From Saprospiraceae bacterium (GTDB lineage: Bacteria > Bacteroidota > Bacteroidia > Chitinophagales > Saprospiraceae): a stretch of 64,000 bases of DNA. Positions 55,739 through 64,000 of this stretch are shown here, piece by piece (the first letter of the stretch is position 1; each line of letters opens with the position of its first letter). Both the position numbers and the translations under genes were made by a program. The stretch lies in NCBI GenBank assembly GCA_016718505.1, contig JADKDE010000003.1:248001-312000 (forward strand), given 5' to 3'. The notes under the pieces were generated by a model. It searched no databases. It saw only the letters and a program-made list of their open reading frames with translations, and was not told the origin of the DNA.

Positions 55739-57280
55739 ATGCGTTTGAACGCCAGTGCCACTCTGAATCTGAACAAAGAACAAACCAGACGGCAACGCTT
55801 CCAAAGATATGTCCAAGCGATCTGAATGATCCTCAGGTACTGCGATAGTCCTCATCAACACCCCTGCGTCGTTGAATACCTGAACAAGATTAGCAGTTGT
55901 TGGAACATTCTGCAAGGTTATCGAAGATTTTGTAGGATTCGGGAATATTGTGACCTTCGGTGCCTCCTCGGGATAAACCGAAACAATCTTTGAATAACTG
56001 GTGGTTTTATCCAATTCTTCTGCCATTAGTCTGTAATAGGCTATGGACTCAAGCGGCTCCGCATCGATGTATTTATACTCCAATCTATTGCTATTTTGTA
56101 TCTTGGCGATTGACGACCAGTTCACTCCATCAAAAGATTTTTCTACCGTATAATTGGCAATGGTTTGCTCATCACTCATAATCCAGTATATTTGTGTAAT
56201 ATGTTTTTCTTTATCTCTCAATGCACTGAATTTCAAAAGGTTAAAGTCCATAATTGTCAAGCATGTAACCTCCAAATTCAAAACTACGGGAATATGGTCG
56301 CTCATGTATAATAGAGCTCTTTTAATGTCAAATGGCTCAGCCGAAGTATTGGCTGGGTCGGTAATGGACCTATTATATCCGCTCCCATCGTGACCTATAT
56401 TGTCATATGAGTTTGCGATATATTTTACCCTGTTGGTTCCGCCCATTATTGGGGTGGAAGGAAGTAAAAAATCAAATCGGTCATCCAAACCACCTGTAGC
56501 ACCACAATCAGTAGTAATAGTGGATCTAGTTGATTGGGTAAGTATTGATGCGTATGTAATATTACTGGTCCAAGAACCCTCTTGGCCAGTGGGATCATTT
56601 AGTAAATTAGTTCCAGAGTGGCAAAGCTTTTGAAAACCGCCTTCTGTATTGGTATAAAAATTAAAATCACCACCCATCACTATATTGGTGGTTGCTGGTA
56701 AGGTATTATAGTAATTTCTCATAGTAGTACAATCAGTGGTCCTACTGGAAACGTCTCCAGAAGCACTCCCTGCTTTCAGATGGCATTCATAAAAGTAAAT
56801 AAATGTAGTATCCATAAGGACTCCTAGCGTTGGGTCTTTAACATAGACTTTGTATTCATTGATATCTCTTAGGCTAGTGACGATTACTTTTTGACTTGCC
56901 AACTCGACTTTAGCGGAATTGTAATAAAACATATTTTGAAGATCACGAAGACCCGGATCTGTATTTAGCACAAAATTGGCTTTCTTGTAGGTAGTAATAC
57001 CACCTATATTCAAAGCATCGCTTAGGATCAAGTCTGCTCCAGCGCTGGTTTGTAGTTCGCATACCATTAGGATATCAGGCTGAACGTATTGCACTATTTT
57101 CGCCAAAGTATCTTCACGGTTGGGTACAGCAACGTTTGCTCCGCAAATATCTGAGCCATTAGGAAAATTGAGTAAATTGTAATGCATGACTTTCAAGTTC
57201 ATACACTGCGCATTGGTTTGGGATAGAAATATTAGAGTTTGAAAAATTAAAAAGGAGATTACGATTAAAACCTTTTTCAT
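55721..57280 (-). CDS. secreted endonuclease/exonuclease/phosphatase-family protein, T9SS cargo
   Basis: 519 residues from the ATG at 57280, with signal peptide (KVLIVISFLIFQTLIFLSQTNAQ). The EEP fold is recognisable: KVMHYNLLNF (Asn), MVCELQTSAG (Glu), FYECHLKAGS (His), IVMGGDFNFY (Asp and Asn) and the terminal HIPVVLNLEV with SDH. It is probably an extracellular nuclease or phosphoesterase. A beta module (QIYWIMSDEQTIANYTVEKS) and a T9SS sorting domain (VTIFPNPTKSSITLQN) follow. Its stop lies at the inner edge of repeat F. The in-frame TTG at 57337 is not needed. Confidence 0.88.
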   Translation of the reverse strand: MKKVLIVISFLIFQTLIFLSQTNAQCMNLKVMHYNLLNFPNGSDICGANVAVPNREDTLAKIVQYVQPDILMVCELQTSAGADLILSDALNIGGITTYKKANFVLNTDPGLRDLQNMFYYNSAKVELASQKVIVTSLRDINEYKVYVKDPTLGVLMDTTFIYFYECHLKAGSASGDVSSRTTDCTTMRNYYNTLPATTNIVMGGDFNFYTNTEGGFQKLCHSGTNLLNDPTGQEGSWTSNITYASILTQSTRSTITTDCGATGGLDDRFDFLLPSTPIMGGTNRVKYIANSYDNIGHDGSGYNRSITDPANTSAEPFDIKRALLYMSDHIPVVLNLEVTCLTIMDFNLLKFSALRDKEKHITQIYWIMSDEQTIANYTVEKSFDGVNWSSIAKIQNSNRLEYKYIDAEPLESIAYYRLMAEELDKTTSYSKIVSVYPEEAPKVTIFPNPTKSSITLQNVPTTANLVQVFNDAGVLMRTIAVPEDHSDRLDISLEALPSGLFFVQIQSGTGVQTHKVTKY

Positions 57281-57394
57281 AAAAAAAAGAAATTTAGCAA
57301 TAAAAGAAAAAATGAACGAAGGGATGTAAAGATACAAAATATATCTAATAAATTTTAGTTCAAATTTTGTTTTTTTTCAAAAAGAATAGATATT

Positions 57395-58417
57395 TTATTT
57401 TGGAAGGCTCCGCAATACATCGGAAATAAATTGGTTTGCGTAAAAGAAAGGGGTATTATTGCTCCGTTTTAAAATATCTGCATATTCATCCAATTTTCCT
57501 CTAAAATATGGATTAGAAGACAAAATGGACGTCCAACCTTCCATCACTCTTTTTTCAAACCAATAAGACTTTTGTTGGATCCTCTTAAGCGAGATTTCGT
57601 CTGTAGATTCAAACTTTTCTTTAATAGCCATGGTGCGGCTCCAAAGATCTTTTATCCCCAATCCAGAATACGTTGAGCATAAAAAAAACTCCTTTTGGAT
57701 CCCGCTTCCTTGATTATAATGAAGGGCATTTTTATAATGAGAAAGGGCGACCTTTGCACTGGACATCAGGTCACCGTCAGCTTTGTTTACAATAATAAAA
57801 TCAGCCATTTCAATGATTCCCTTCTTGATACCTTGGAGTTCATCTCCACCACCAGGTGCGAGCACCATCCACACCAAATCTGTCAATTGTTTTACTTCAA
57901 ATTCTGATTGCCCCACCCCTACTGTTTCCACAAAAATGGTGTTAAACCCAGCCAACTCCAACAAAGAAATGCTCTCGTAAGTATATATCGAAAGACCGCC
58001 TAAGTGCAACTGATTTGGACTCGGACGAATATATACATCGGGATTTTTGGCGAGTTTCTCCATTCTCGTCTTATCCCCAAGGATGCTCCCCATCGACATG
58101 GGTGAACTTGGATCAATGGCTAGGATGGCTACTTTGTGCGTATCAGATGCGATTTCATCTACCAGTGATTCTAAAATGCTGGATTTTCCAGCTCCTGGCA
58201 CGCCTGTAACCGCTATCCTAAGCGTTTTTGCCTGATTAGAAGGCAACTGCTCAAACAGTTTATTTTTTGAAGAAATGTCTTTAGGAGATTGGCTTTCTAC
58301 CAAGGTAATGGCCTTGGATAGGGCTGAAATATTCCCCTGCAACACTCCGCTTACCAAATCATTGACCAGCCATTTGTTGCGGCTTTTGATCTTAGATATG
58401 ACGCTTTCCTTTGACAT
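57395..58417 (-). CDS. meaB: methylmalonyl-CoA mutase-associated GTPase MeaB
   Basis: 340-residue G3E/SIMIBI GTPase that loads and protects adenosylcobalamin on methylmalonyl-CoA mutase. Motifs are the P-loop TGVPGAGKSSILESL, AILAIDPSSPMSMGSILGDKTRM, the switch segment IFVETVGVGQSE and the NKAD specificity motif in IIVNKADGD. The mutase genes are not in the window. It is transcribed divergently from the methyltransferase at 58457. Confidence 0.95.
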   Translation of the reverse strand: MSKESVISKIKSRNKWLVNDLVSGVLQGNISALSKAITLVESQSPKDISSKNKLFEQLPSNQAKTLRIAVTGVPGAGKSSILESLVDEIASDTHKVAILAIDPSSPMSMGSILGDKTRMEKLAKNPDVYIRPSPNQLHLGGLSIYTYESISLLELAGFNTIFVETVGVGQSEFEVKQLTDLVWMVLAPGGGDELQGIKKGIIEMADFIIVNKADGDLMSSAKVALSHYKNALHYNQGSGIQKEFFLCSTYSGLGIKDLWSRTMAIKEKFESTDEISLKRIQQKSYWFEKRVMEGWTSILSSNPYFRGKLDEYADILKRSNNTPFFYANQFISDVLRSLPK

Positions 58418-58456
58418 TTATGTAAAATTAATGCTAATTTTGATAAAAAGAACAAT

Positions 58457-59095
58457 ATGCAGAAATATACAGAAATCCAATCCGCTTATGACGAATGGGC
58501 GAACATCTATGATGAAAATATAAACAGAACCCGAGATTTAGAATCCTTGGTCTTAAAACAAATGTTGCAAGGAAAAAAATTTGACTTGTGTTTAGAACTA
58601 GGATGTGGTACAGGGAAGAATACCTTCTTTCTATCCCAAGTATCTTCAAGAGTCCAAGCATATGATTTTTCACACCAGATGATCACAAAAGCAAGATCTA
58701 AGATTTCTGCCCAAAACGTGGAATTCATAGAGTTAAACCTTTTGCAACCCTGGCCAGTACTCGACGCTTCTGCAGACTTAATTGTATTCAGCTTGGTTTT
58801 GGAGCATATTGAAGATCTTCAAGAAATTTTTAAAAAATCAAATACTGCCTTGACTAAAAAAGGGAAGTTATATATCGGCGAGCTACATCCTTTCAAGCAA
58901 TATTTAGGGACGAAGGCTCGATTTGAAAATAACGATCAAATAGAGGAATTGGTGACTTTTACGCATCATGTAAGTGAATATATGGATACTGGTGTGAATC
59001 ACGGTTTTACCTTAAAAAATCTTACAGAAAACTTTGACGATGACAACAATCAGATCCCGCGCATTCTGGGATTATTGTTTGAAAAAACGGAATGA
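58457..59095 (+). CDS. class I SAM-dependent methyltransferase
   Basis: 212 residues. Motif I is LCLELGCGTGKNTFFLSQ (near residues 43-60), followed by AYDFSHQMI, FIELNLLQPWPV and ADLIVFSLVLEHIEDL. The N-terminus YTEIQSAYDEWANIYDENIN matches small-molecule methyltransferases. Substrate unknown. It starts 40 bp from the divergent meaB gene, with TAATTTTG at 58435-58442 as a possible -7 element. Confidence 0.9.
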   Translation: MQKYTEIQSAYDEWANIYDENINRTRDLESLVLKQMLQGKKFDLCLELGCGTGKNTFFLSQVSSRVQAYDFSHQMITKARSKISAQNVEFIELNLLQPWPVLDASADLIVFSLVLEHIEDLQEIFKKSNTALTKKGKLYIGELHPFKQYLGTKARFENNDQIEELVTFTHHVSEYMDTGVNHGFTLKNLTENFDDDNNQIPRILGLLFEKTE

Positions 59096-59154
59096 ACATG
59101 GTGAAATCTGGATAAAGGAATTACATAGAAGTCTAGTTTATCCATTAACAAAAT

Positions 59155-59185
59155 AAAAAAGGGCCGTCCGAAGACAGCCCTTTTT
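59155..59185. terminator. bidirectional terminator
   Basis: AAAAAGGGC-CGTC-CGAA-GAC-AGCCCTTTTT hairpin flanked by A and T runs on both sides, between the convergent methyltransferase gene and the OmpA gene. Confidence 0.9.
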
Positions 59186-59221
59186 ATTTTACTGAATAAT
59201 TATAGGAATAATAATAAGATA

Positions 59222-60547
59222 TTATTTTTTTGTAACTCTGACGTCGATTCTTCTGTTTTGAGCACGACCTTCTGCAGTTGTGTTGTCAGCTACTGGATGT
59301 TGCTCTCCGTAACCTTCAGCAGCAAGTCTTGATGCAGCGATTCCCATTTTTACCAATTGACCTTTAACGTTTTCAGCTCTGCTTTGGCTTAAAGCTACGT
59401 TAGCTTCAGGCTTTCCAACGTTATCAGTATAACCACCCAATTTGATATTTACGTTAGGGAATGCTTTTAAGATAGCAGCGATGTTCTTTAATTGCTCTTG
59501 TGAAGAAGGAACCAAAGTTGATTTACCAGTTTCGAATAACAATCTATCCATTGTAAACCAAACATCTTTGCTAACTGTCTTAGCAGGATCAGCGATAAAA
59601 CCGATCAATTTATTTTCAACACCTCTCTCAGGGATGCTCAATTCGATACCATTAGGAAGTTTAGCTTTGATAATTGCTCCTAAGTCATAAACCCACTCAC
59701 CAGTTTTGCTTAATGAACCAGCGATAGCATTTTTTGCAGCATCAACAACGTCACCAGCCTTGCTAGCTGCTGTATCCAATGCAGCTGAAGCAGCATCTTT
59801 TGCATCTGTAGCCGCTTCACTGATAGAAGATGTAGCTTCAGTAGCTGTATCTTTTACAGCTTCCATTGTTTCTGATTTATTGCAACCTCTCAATGCATAA
59901 AGCAATCCAGCGATAGCAAGAGCAGCCAATAACCAAGGCCACCATCCCATGCCACCAGATTTCTTTTCTTCATTGATGTATGTATTTGGTTGGTAAGAGT
60001 CACTTACCTTTGAGCTTACTTTAGAAGTAAGGTCACCTAATCCTAAAACGCTAGACAATCCTGAAGGCAATAAGCTACTTACGATACCTGATTGGCTAGA
60101 CAATAAACTCATCAAACCAGAGATACCATTAGATCCGTTAGCTTTGCCCAAAGATCCTAACAAGAAAGGAGCTGCCATAGAAAGTAAGCTAGTAGCAGAA
60201 GAAGACTTAATACCACTGAAATTACCGATAAAATCAGCAACTGCACCAGCTTTAGGGCCTAAGATACTGCTAAGAAGTCCACCACCAAGGTTAGAAACTT
60301 TTTCTGTTCCTTCATTTGAATTCAAAGAAGAAAGATCAAGATTGCTTCCAGCTACTTTAGATATCATATCCATGATACCTTGTGCACCAGAATTAGAAGA
60401 TCCTTTAGAGATAACAGAACCTAATAAAGCGGGAAGTGCTGCACCCAATGCTGATTTGGTATTGCTTTGGTTTTCACCCAACATAGAAGAAGCCTTGTTT
60501 ACCAATGTTTCTCCTACTGTGTTTTGGAGCATTTCAATTAAATTCAT
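59222..60547 (-). CDS. OmpA-family protein with N-terminal DUF937 domain
   Basis: 441 residues. The N-terminal ~170 residues are a DUF937 (YidB-like) domain of Gly/Ser/Leu-rich helices (SALGAALPALLGSVISKGSS). Then come one membrane helix (GWWPWLLAALAIAGLLYALRG), an Ala/Asp-rich helical linker (SSISEAATDAKDAASAALDT), and a C-terminal OmpA peptidoglycan-binding domain (LGGYTDNVGKPEANVALSQS and NRRIDVRV). It probably bridges the inner membrane and the wall. Its frame is intact. The ~490-bp gap upstream (60548-61037) holds only AT-rich sequence and one terminator. Confidence 0.92.
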   Translation of the reverse strand: MNLIEMLQNTVGETLVNKASSMLGENQSNTKSALGAALPALLGSVISKGSSNSGAQGIMDMISKVAGSNLDLSSLNSNEGTEKVSNLGGGLLSSILGPKAGAVADFIGNFSGIKSSSATSLLSMAAPFLLGSLGKANGSNGISGLMSLLSSQSGIVSSLLPSGLSSVLGLGDLTSKVSSKVSDSYQPNTYINEEKKSGGMGWWPWLLAALAIAGLLYALRGCNKSETMEAVKDTATEATSSISEAATDAKDAASAALDTAASKAGDVVDAAKNAIAGSLSKTGEWVYDLGAIIKAKLPNGIELSIPERGVENKLIGFIADPAKTVSKDVWFTMDRLLFETGKSTLVPSSQEQLKNIAAILKAFPNVNIKLGGYTDNVGKPEANVALSQSRAENVKGQLVKMGIAASRLAAEGYGEQHPVADNTTAEGRAQNRRIDVRVTKK

Positions 60548-60913
60548 TTTTGAAATTGTTTTAAATTTTTAATAAAAGGGTTAAAATAAAATACTATGCT
60601 TTAGACGACATCAAAATATAAAGTAACATGTCATACCATACAAAGGTAACAAAAAGAATATTATTTTGCTGATTGTTAAACCGATTTAAAATAAAATCAC
60701 TCACATTACACTTTTATCATATATATAATAATTAAATATAGAAGCAATTACAACAGAAATTAACAAAAGTTCTTTTGTACTTTCTTTTCAAAAAACTATT
60801 TTATTTTCTTAAATATCTTAAGTTGGGAAAAATTTTATTTGGATCTTAGTATTTTGTTCTATCCACCTAGTCTTTTTATTTAAAATATCCCGCTAGGAAT
60901 TGCATATTATTAT

Positions 60914-60948
60914 AAAAAAAAAGTGTGGATCCCAAAAGAATCCACACC
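60914..60948 (-). terminator. terminator of the mscS-like gene
   Basis: On the minus strand GTGTGGATT-CTTTTGG-GATCCACAC followed by nine T residues, about 90 bp after the mscS stop. Confidence 0.85.
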
Positions 60949-61037
60949 TTTATGTATTGACTTACCTTTATGTCTTGATTTAAGGGCATAACTACCAGCA
61001 AATCGGTATCTGCTGATGCCTATGGCCAATATTCAAA

Positions 61038-61874
61038 TTAAATTTTATTTATAATCACACGATGGGGTATTGGACCATTGATTCCTTCTCTGTCGAAAGC
61101 GTTCTTAACCAACTCTGTACAACCAAAATAAACATCCCAATAATCAGGCTGAGCACAATATGGTCTAACCGCTAAAGTAACCATGCCATCTCCTACTTTA
61201 AGCACAGAAACTTCAGGGGCAGGGGATTTAATGACTTTAGGATGGGACTGCATGGCAGAGATCGCTACTCTTCTGGCTTTATCGATATCCATGGTCGGAT
61301 CTATGGCCATAACCAAATCAACTCTTAGGTAGCCATTGGCAGTTAAATTAGTGATTACCCCAGTTGAAAGAGGTCCATTCGGTATGATAACGGTTTTCTT
61401 ATCGGGTGTCAAGATGGTAGTACCAAAGATACCAATTTCTAGTACATCACCTGTTTGACCTTGAGCTTCGACCATATCCCCTACTTTAAATGGTTTGAAC
61501 ATAAGCATCATTACACCTCCTGCAAGATTGCCCAATGAGCCATTGAGTGCTCCACCGATGGCTACAGATGCTCCAAGCAATAATGCTGCAAATGAGGTGG
61601 TTTTGATACCCAACATCTCAGCTATGCTAAGGAATAATAATATTAATAACACAATGCGAACCAAAGAAGACAAGAAAGCTTGAAGGGTTGCGTCAAATTC
61701 TTTGGCTTTTAGCACCTTATTTAGCGCTTTAACAATCATCCCAATGATGAAATTTCCTATAAAGTAAACGACGATTGCACCGAGTACTTTTGGAGCGAAG
61801 TTCCACGCGAGATCCATGATTTTTTGAGTAAAATCGGCAGTAGTAGCTACGGCATTGGTGACTTGTAATAGCAT
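61038..61874 (-). CDS. MscS-family mechanosensitive ion channel
   Basis: 278 residues, close to E. coli MscS (286). Three membrane helices lie at the N-terminus; the pore helix is ASVAIGGALNGSLGNLAGGVMMLMF with the Gly/Ala packing pattern. Then come the beta domain KPFKVGDMVEAQGQTGDVLEIGIFGTTILT and PNGPLSTGVITN, and the C-terminal alpha/beta domain. It releases solutes during osmotic downshock. It is monocistronic. Confidence 0.96.
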   Translation of the reverse strand: MLLQVTNAVATTADFTQKIMDLAWNFAPKVLGAIVVYFIGNFIIGMIVKALNKVLKAKEFDATLQAFLSSLVRIVLLILLFLSIAEMLGIKTTSFAALLLGASVAIGGALNGSLGNLAGGVMMLMFKPFKVGDMVEAQGQTGDVLEIGIFGTTILTPDKKTVIIPNGPLSTGVITNLTANGYLRVDLVMAIDPTMDIDKARRVAISAMQSHPKVIKSPAPEVSVLKVGDGMVTLAVRPYCAQPDYWDVYFGCTELVKNAFDREGINGPIPHRVIINKI

Positions 61875-61991
61875 AATTAATAATTTTTTGTTATGAAAAA
61901 GAATACATTAGTGACGCAATAAATACAATATGTCACGTCAAATACATATAAATTTCAATTAAAAACCCATTATTTTTAAAACAAAATATGG

Positions 61992-63062
61992 CTAATGCCC
62001 TTCATCAAAGTCGATAACAACTTTTGGCGACCGCGGTTGGGATTGGCATGTGAGTACATAACCATCTTCCACTTCGTCTGGCTCGAGCGCATAATTTACA
62101 CGCATTTCCACTTCTCCTTCGACCAGCTTTGCTCTGCAGGTACAGCACACCCCACCTTTACAGGCGAAAGGTAAGTCGGCACTGGCTTCCAAAGCTGCCT
62201 CTAGTATGGATAATCCATTGTAAGGCACTTTCAAATCAATCGTAAGCCCATCTATCTTGATGGTCACTTCAGATTCTTTCCCTTCAAACTTTTTGATGGC
62301 AATTGGATCTATCGATTTATTGGCTGGAGTCGTTGTGGTAAAAAGTTCGTAATGAAGTTTCAGATTGGGACATTTTTCTGTTTTGAATTTCTGGAAATCG
62401 AGAAGCATCTGTTCTGGCCCACAGAGGAAACATTCATCGAACAGATCAAAAGGTTGGACTTGGTGTATATTGCAAAATTTTTCAAAATCAAGACGACCAT
62501 TAAATAAAGGAGCATCGGTTTTTTCCTTTGAGAGGAAGTAATGGACTTCAAAGCGCGTAGGAAACATATTTTTTTGATCTTCAATCAGTTCCCTAAACAT
62601 AATATGTCGAGTATTTCTATTTACGAAATACAAGCAACAAGTGGCAGTATCGTCGGTAGCCAAAATGTTTTGGATTAAAGAGATTATAGGCGTGATACCA
62701 CTTCCAGCGGCGATAAAGCAAAAAGATTTACGCTCACCTATTTGTCCTTTGTTGATAAAATTTCCTTGGGGTGGTGCCACTTCCAAAGTATCCCCTACTT
62801 TCAATACTGAATTGGCAAATGTAGAAAAAATCCCCTGCCCAATTTGCTTAACACCAATGGTTAAATTAGGCTCCTTTGGACTACAGGCAATACTATACGA
62901 TCGTCTTATTTCCTCTCCATCAATTTGATGTCTAAAAGTTAAGTACTGCCCCGACAAAAATTTAAAATCCTCTCGATTTTCGGTAGGAATTTCAAGTTCA
63001 ATGGCCACGCTATCGGGCGTCTCGTGGTTGAGCTTAACGACTTTTACTGGGTAAAAACGCAT
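61992..63062 (-). CDS. FNR-type oxidoreductase with C-terminal 2Fe-2S domain (PaaE-like)
   Basis: 356 residues. FAD-binding motif RRSYSIACSP near residue 54, NAD(P)-binding FIAAGSGITPIISLIQNIL near 113, and FLCGPEQML. The C-terminal plant-type ferredoxin domain has C-x4-C-x2-C in ACKGGVCCTCRAKLVEG and the last ligand in LTCQSQ. This domain order matches the reductase of the phenylacetyl-CoA epoxidase (PaaE) and related oxygenase reductases, but the other paa genes are not adjacent, so the partner is unknown. Divergent from rpsF. Confidence 0.9.
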   Translation of the reverse strand: MRFYPVKVVKLNHETPDSVAIELEIPTENREDFKFLSGQYLTFRHQIDGEEIRRSYSIACSPKEPNLTIGVKQIGQGIFSTFANSVLKVGDTLEVAPPQGNFINKGQIGERKSFCFIAAGSGITPIISLIQNILATDDTATCCLYFVNRNTRHIMFRELIEDQKNMFPTRFEVHYFLSKEKTDAPLFNGRLDFEKFCNIHQVQPFDLFDECFLCGPEQMLLDFQKFKTEKCPNLKLHYELFTTTTPANKSIDPIAIKKFEGKESEVTIKIDGLTIDLKVPYNGLSILEAALEASADLPFACKGGVCCTCRAKLVEGEVEMRVNYALEPDEVEDGYVLTCQSQPRSPKVVIDFDEGH

Positions 63063-63187
63063 TTTAGAAATAAAAATAAAATGAACAATAAGCTATAAAA
63101 GTAATAAATTTTGCACAAAAAATTCGATTTTCAAGGCATTAATAAAATATTTAAAGAAAATAATAGCCTATAAATCAATAAATTACT

Positions 63188-63195
63188 TACCTTTG
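63188..63195 (+). promoter_or_regulatory. Bacteroidota -7 element of the rpsF operon
   Basis: TACCTTTG followed by CGCC, 53 bp before the rpsF ATG. Confidence 0.55.
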
Positions 63196-63248
63196 CGCCT
63201 CGTTTTAAATGAATTATTAATTAACCAAAAAAGAATTTAACTTCAACA

Positions 63249-63695
63249 ATGAGAAATTATGAAGTAACTATCATCGTAGATCCAGTTCTGTCGGGCGATG
63301 AAGTAAAATCGACAGTTGAAGCTTATATCGACCTAATCAAACAGCATGATTGCGAGATTGTGCACAAGGGCGAAATGGGCTTGAGACAATTGGCCTATTC
63401 TATTAAGAAGAAGCATTCGGGTTTTTATTTTTGTATTGAGTTTCGTGGTGAATCTCCAGCCTTGATAGACAAGATGGAATTATCACTAAAGCGTGATGAG
63501 CGTATTTTGAGATTTTTGACCGTTAGCTTGGACAAGTTCGGTGTGAAATTCAACGAAGACCGTCGCAATGGACTCATCGGTAAAGCAAAGAGGGTAAAAG
63601 AGGAAGCTCCTAAAGAAGCACCAGTAGCTATTAAGGAAGTACCAAAAGTGGTTATTCCTGATTTACCTGAAGAAATATTGCTAGAGGAAGAATAA
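63249..63695 (+). CDS. rpsF: 30S ribosomal protein S6
   Basis: 148 residues. It has the S6 core (NYEVTIIVDPVLSGDEV, GEMGLRQLAYSIKKKHSGFYF, LKRDERILRFLTV) plus an Ala/Pro/Glu/Lys-rich C-terminal tail (about residues 118-148), longer than in E. coli and common in Bacteroidota. It is the first gene of the rpsF-rpsR operon, which normally continues with rplI beyond the window. Confidence 0.97.
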   Translation: MRNYEVTIIVDPVLSGDEVKSTVEAYIDLIKQHDCEIVHKGEMGLRQLAYSIKKKHSGFYFCIEFRGESPALIDKMELSLKRDERILRFLTVSLDKFGVKFNEDRRNGLIGKAKRVKEEAPKEAPVAIKEVPKVVIPDLPEEILLEEE

Positions 63696-63729
63696 AATTT
63701 TTTAAAAACTTAGAAACTATCATATAAAA

Positions 63730-63996
63730 ATGGCAAGTAGAGACGATATAAAGTTTTTGAGCAATCCAAAGATTGGCCAAAAAAGAGATAAATACTGTAG
63801 ATTCAAAAAATTTGGTATCAAGTATATCGATTATAAAGATTCAGATTTTTTACTACAATTCATCAATGAGCAAGGAAAATTACTTCCTCGCAGGATAACA
63901 GGGAATTCACTTAAGTACCAACGCAAGGTTGCAACTGCTGTAAAAAGAGCTAGACATTTAGCTATTTTGCCTTTCGTAGCGGATGGCTTAAAATAA
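63730..63996 (+). CDS. rpsR: 30S ribosomal protein S18
   Basis: 88 residues, complete just before the window edge. It shows the S18 core: YCRFKKFGIKYIDYKDSDFL, GKLLPRRITGNSLKYQRKVA and KRARHLAILPFV. It forms a complex with S6 on the platform of the small subunit, in line with its position 34 bp after rpsF. Confidence 0.97.
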   Translation: MASRDDIKFLSNPKIGQKRDKYCRFKKFGIKYIDYKDSDFLLQFINEQGKLLPRRITGNSLKYQRKVATAVKRARHLAILPFVADGLK

Positions 63997-64000
63997 TTTT

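Overview
The window looks like a chromosome segment of a low-GC Bacteroidota bacterium, probably from the Saprospirales/Chitinophagales side of the phylum (order-level placement is inference). Support comes from five proteins with type IX secretion (T9SS) C-terminal sorting domains, repeated TAnnTTTG promoter elements, a Reg_prop/Y_Y_Y sensor kinase with a LytTR regulator, DUF1573 and DUF937-OmpA proteins, and a Bacteroidota-type cbb3 oxidase operon. I see no rRNA, tRNA, CRISPR array, phage gene or IS transposase.

Layout. 0-12.7 kb is mostly housekeeping: the end of an outer-membrane barrel gene, htpG, a tandem hairpin array, a broken nadE, a methyltransferase, an aldehyde dehydrogenase, an M1 peptidase, a Na+/dicarboxylate-type symporter and dnaK. 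12.9-15 kb holds a HipB-HipS-HipT toxin-antitoxin locus with three operator palindromes; hipS is frameshifted and a decayed four-helix-bundle gene with AT-rich repeats sits inside the locus. 15-26.3 kb carries mnmE, a tyrosine phosphatase, a DUF1573 lipoprotein, asnB, a frameshifted OmpA-family gene, a FucP-like transporter, an AhpD-like protein, a TolC/HlyD pair and pdxH. 26.3-33.1 kb is an accessory island: a PIN toxin with an unusually large partner, Fic, a ParDE-type pair, a secreted unknown, a CAT-like acetyltransferase, a Fic remnant and a DUF2975/HTH pair. 33.1-46.7 kb has two T9SS proteins (one broken), acs, an M23 peptidase, an acyltransferase and a cbb3 oxidase operon headed by an Rrf2 regulator. 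46.8-55.7 kb is the most interesting part: a periplasmic-propeller sensor kinase, a LytTR response regulator, a secreted propeller-like protein and a GH44 glycoside hydrolase. 55.7-64 kb has a secreted endonuclease/phosphatase-fold protein, meaB, a methyltransferase, DUF937-OmpA, mscS, a PaaE-like reductase, and rpsF-rpsR.

How parts work together. The kinase/regulator operon and the propeller-GH44 operon each carry the same three-copy direct repeat (TTTRTGAAYC-like) at exactly 21-bp spacing. I infer one LytTR regulon in which the sensor controls itself and T9SS-exported polysaccharide degradation. The whole block lies between two nearly identical ~195-bp direct repeats, the left one still carrying a decayed copy of the 3' end of the secreted EEP gene, so it may be a mobile or amplifiable module.

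Cautions. At least eight single-base frameshifts occur, several in A/T homopolymers, and nadE has lost an internal block. From one sequence I cannot separate real gene decay from long-read sequencing or assembly error.
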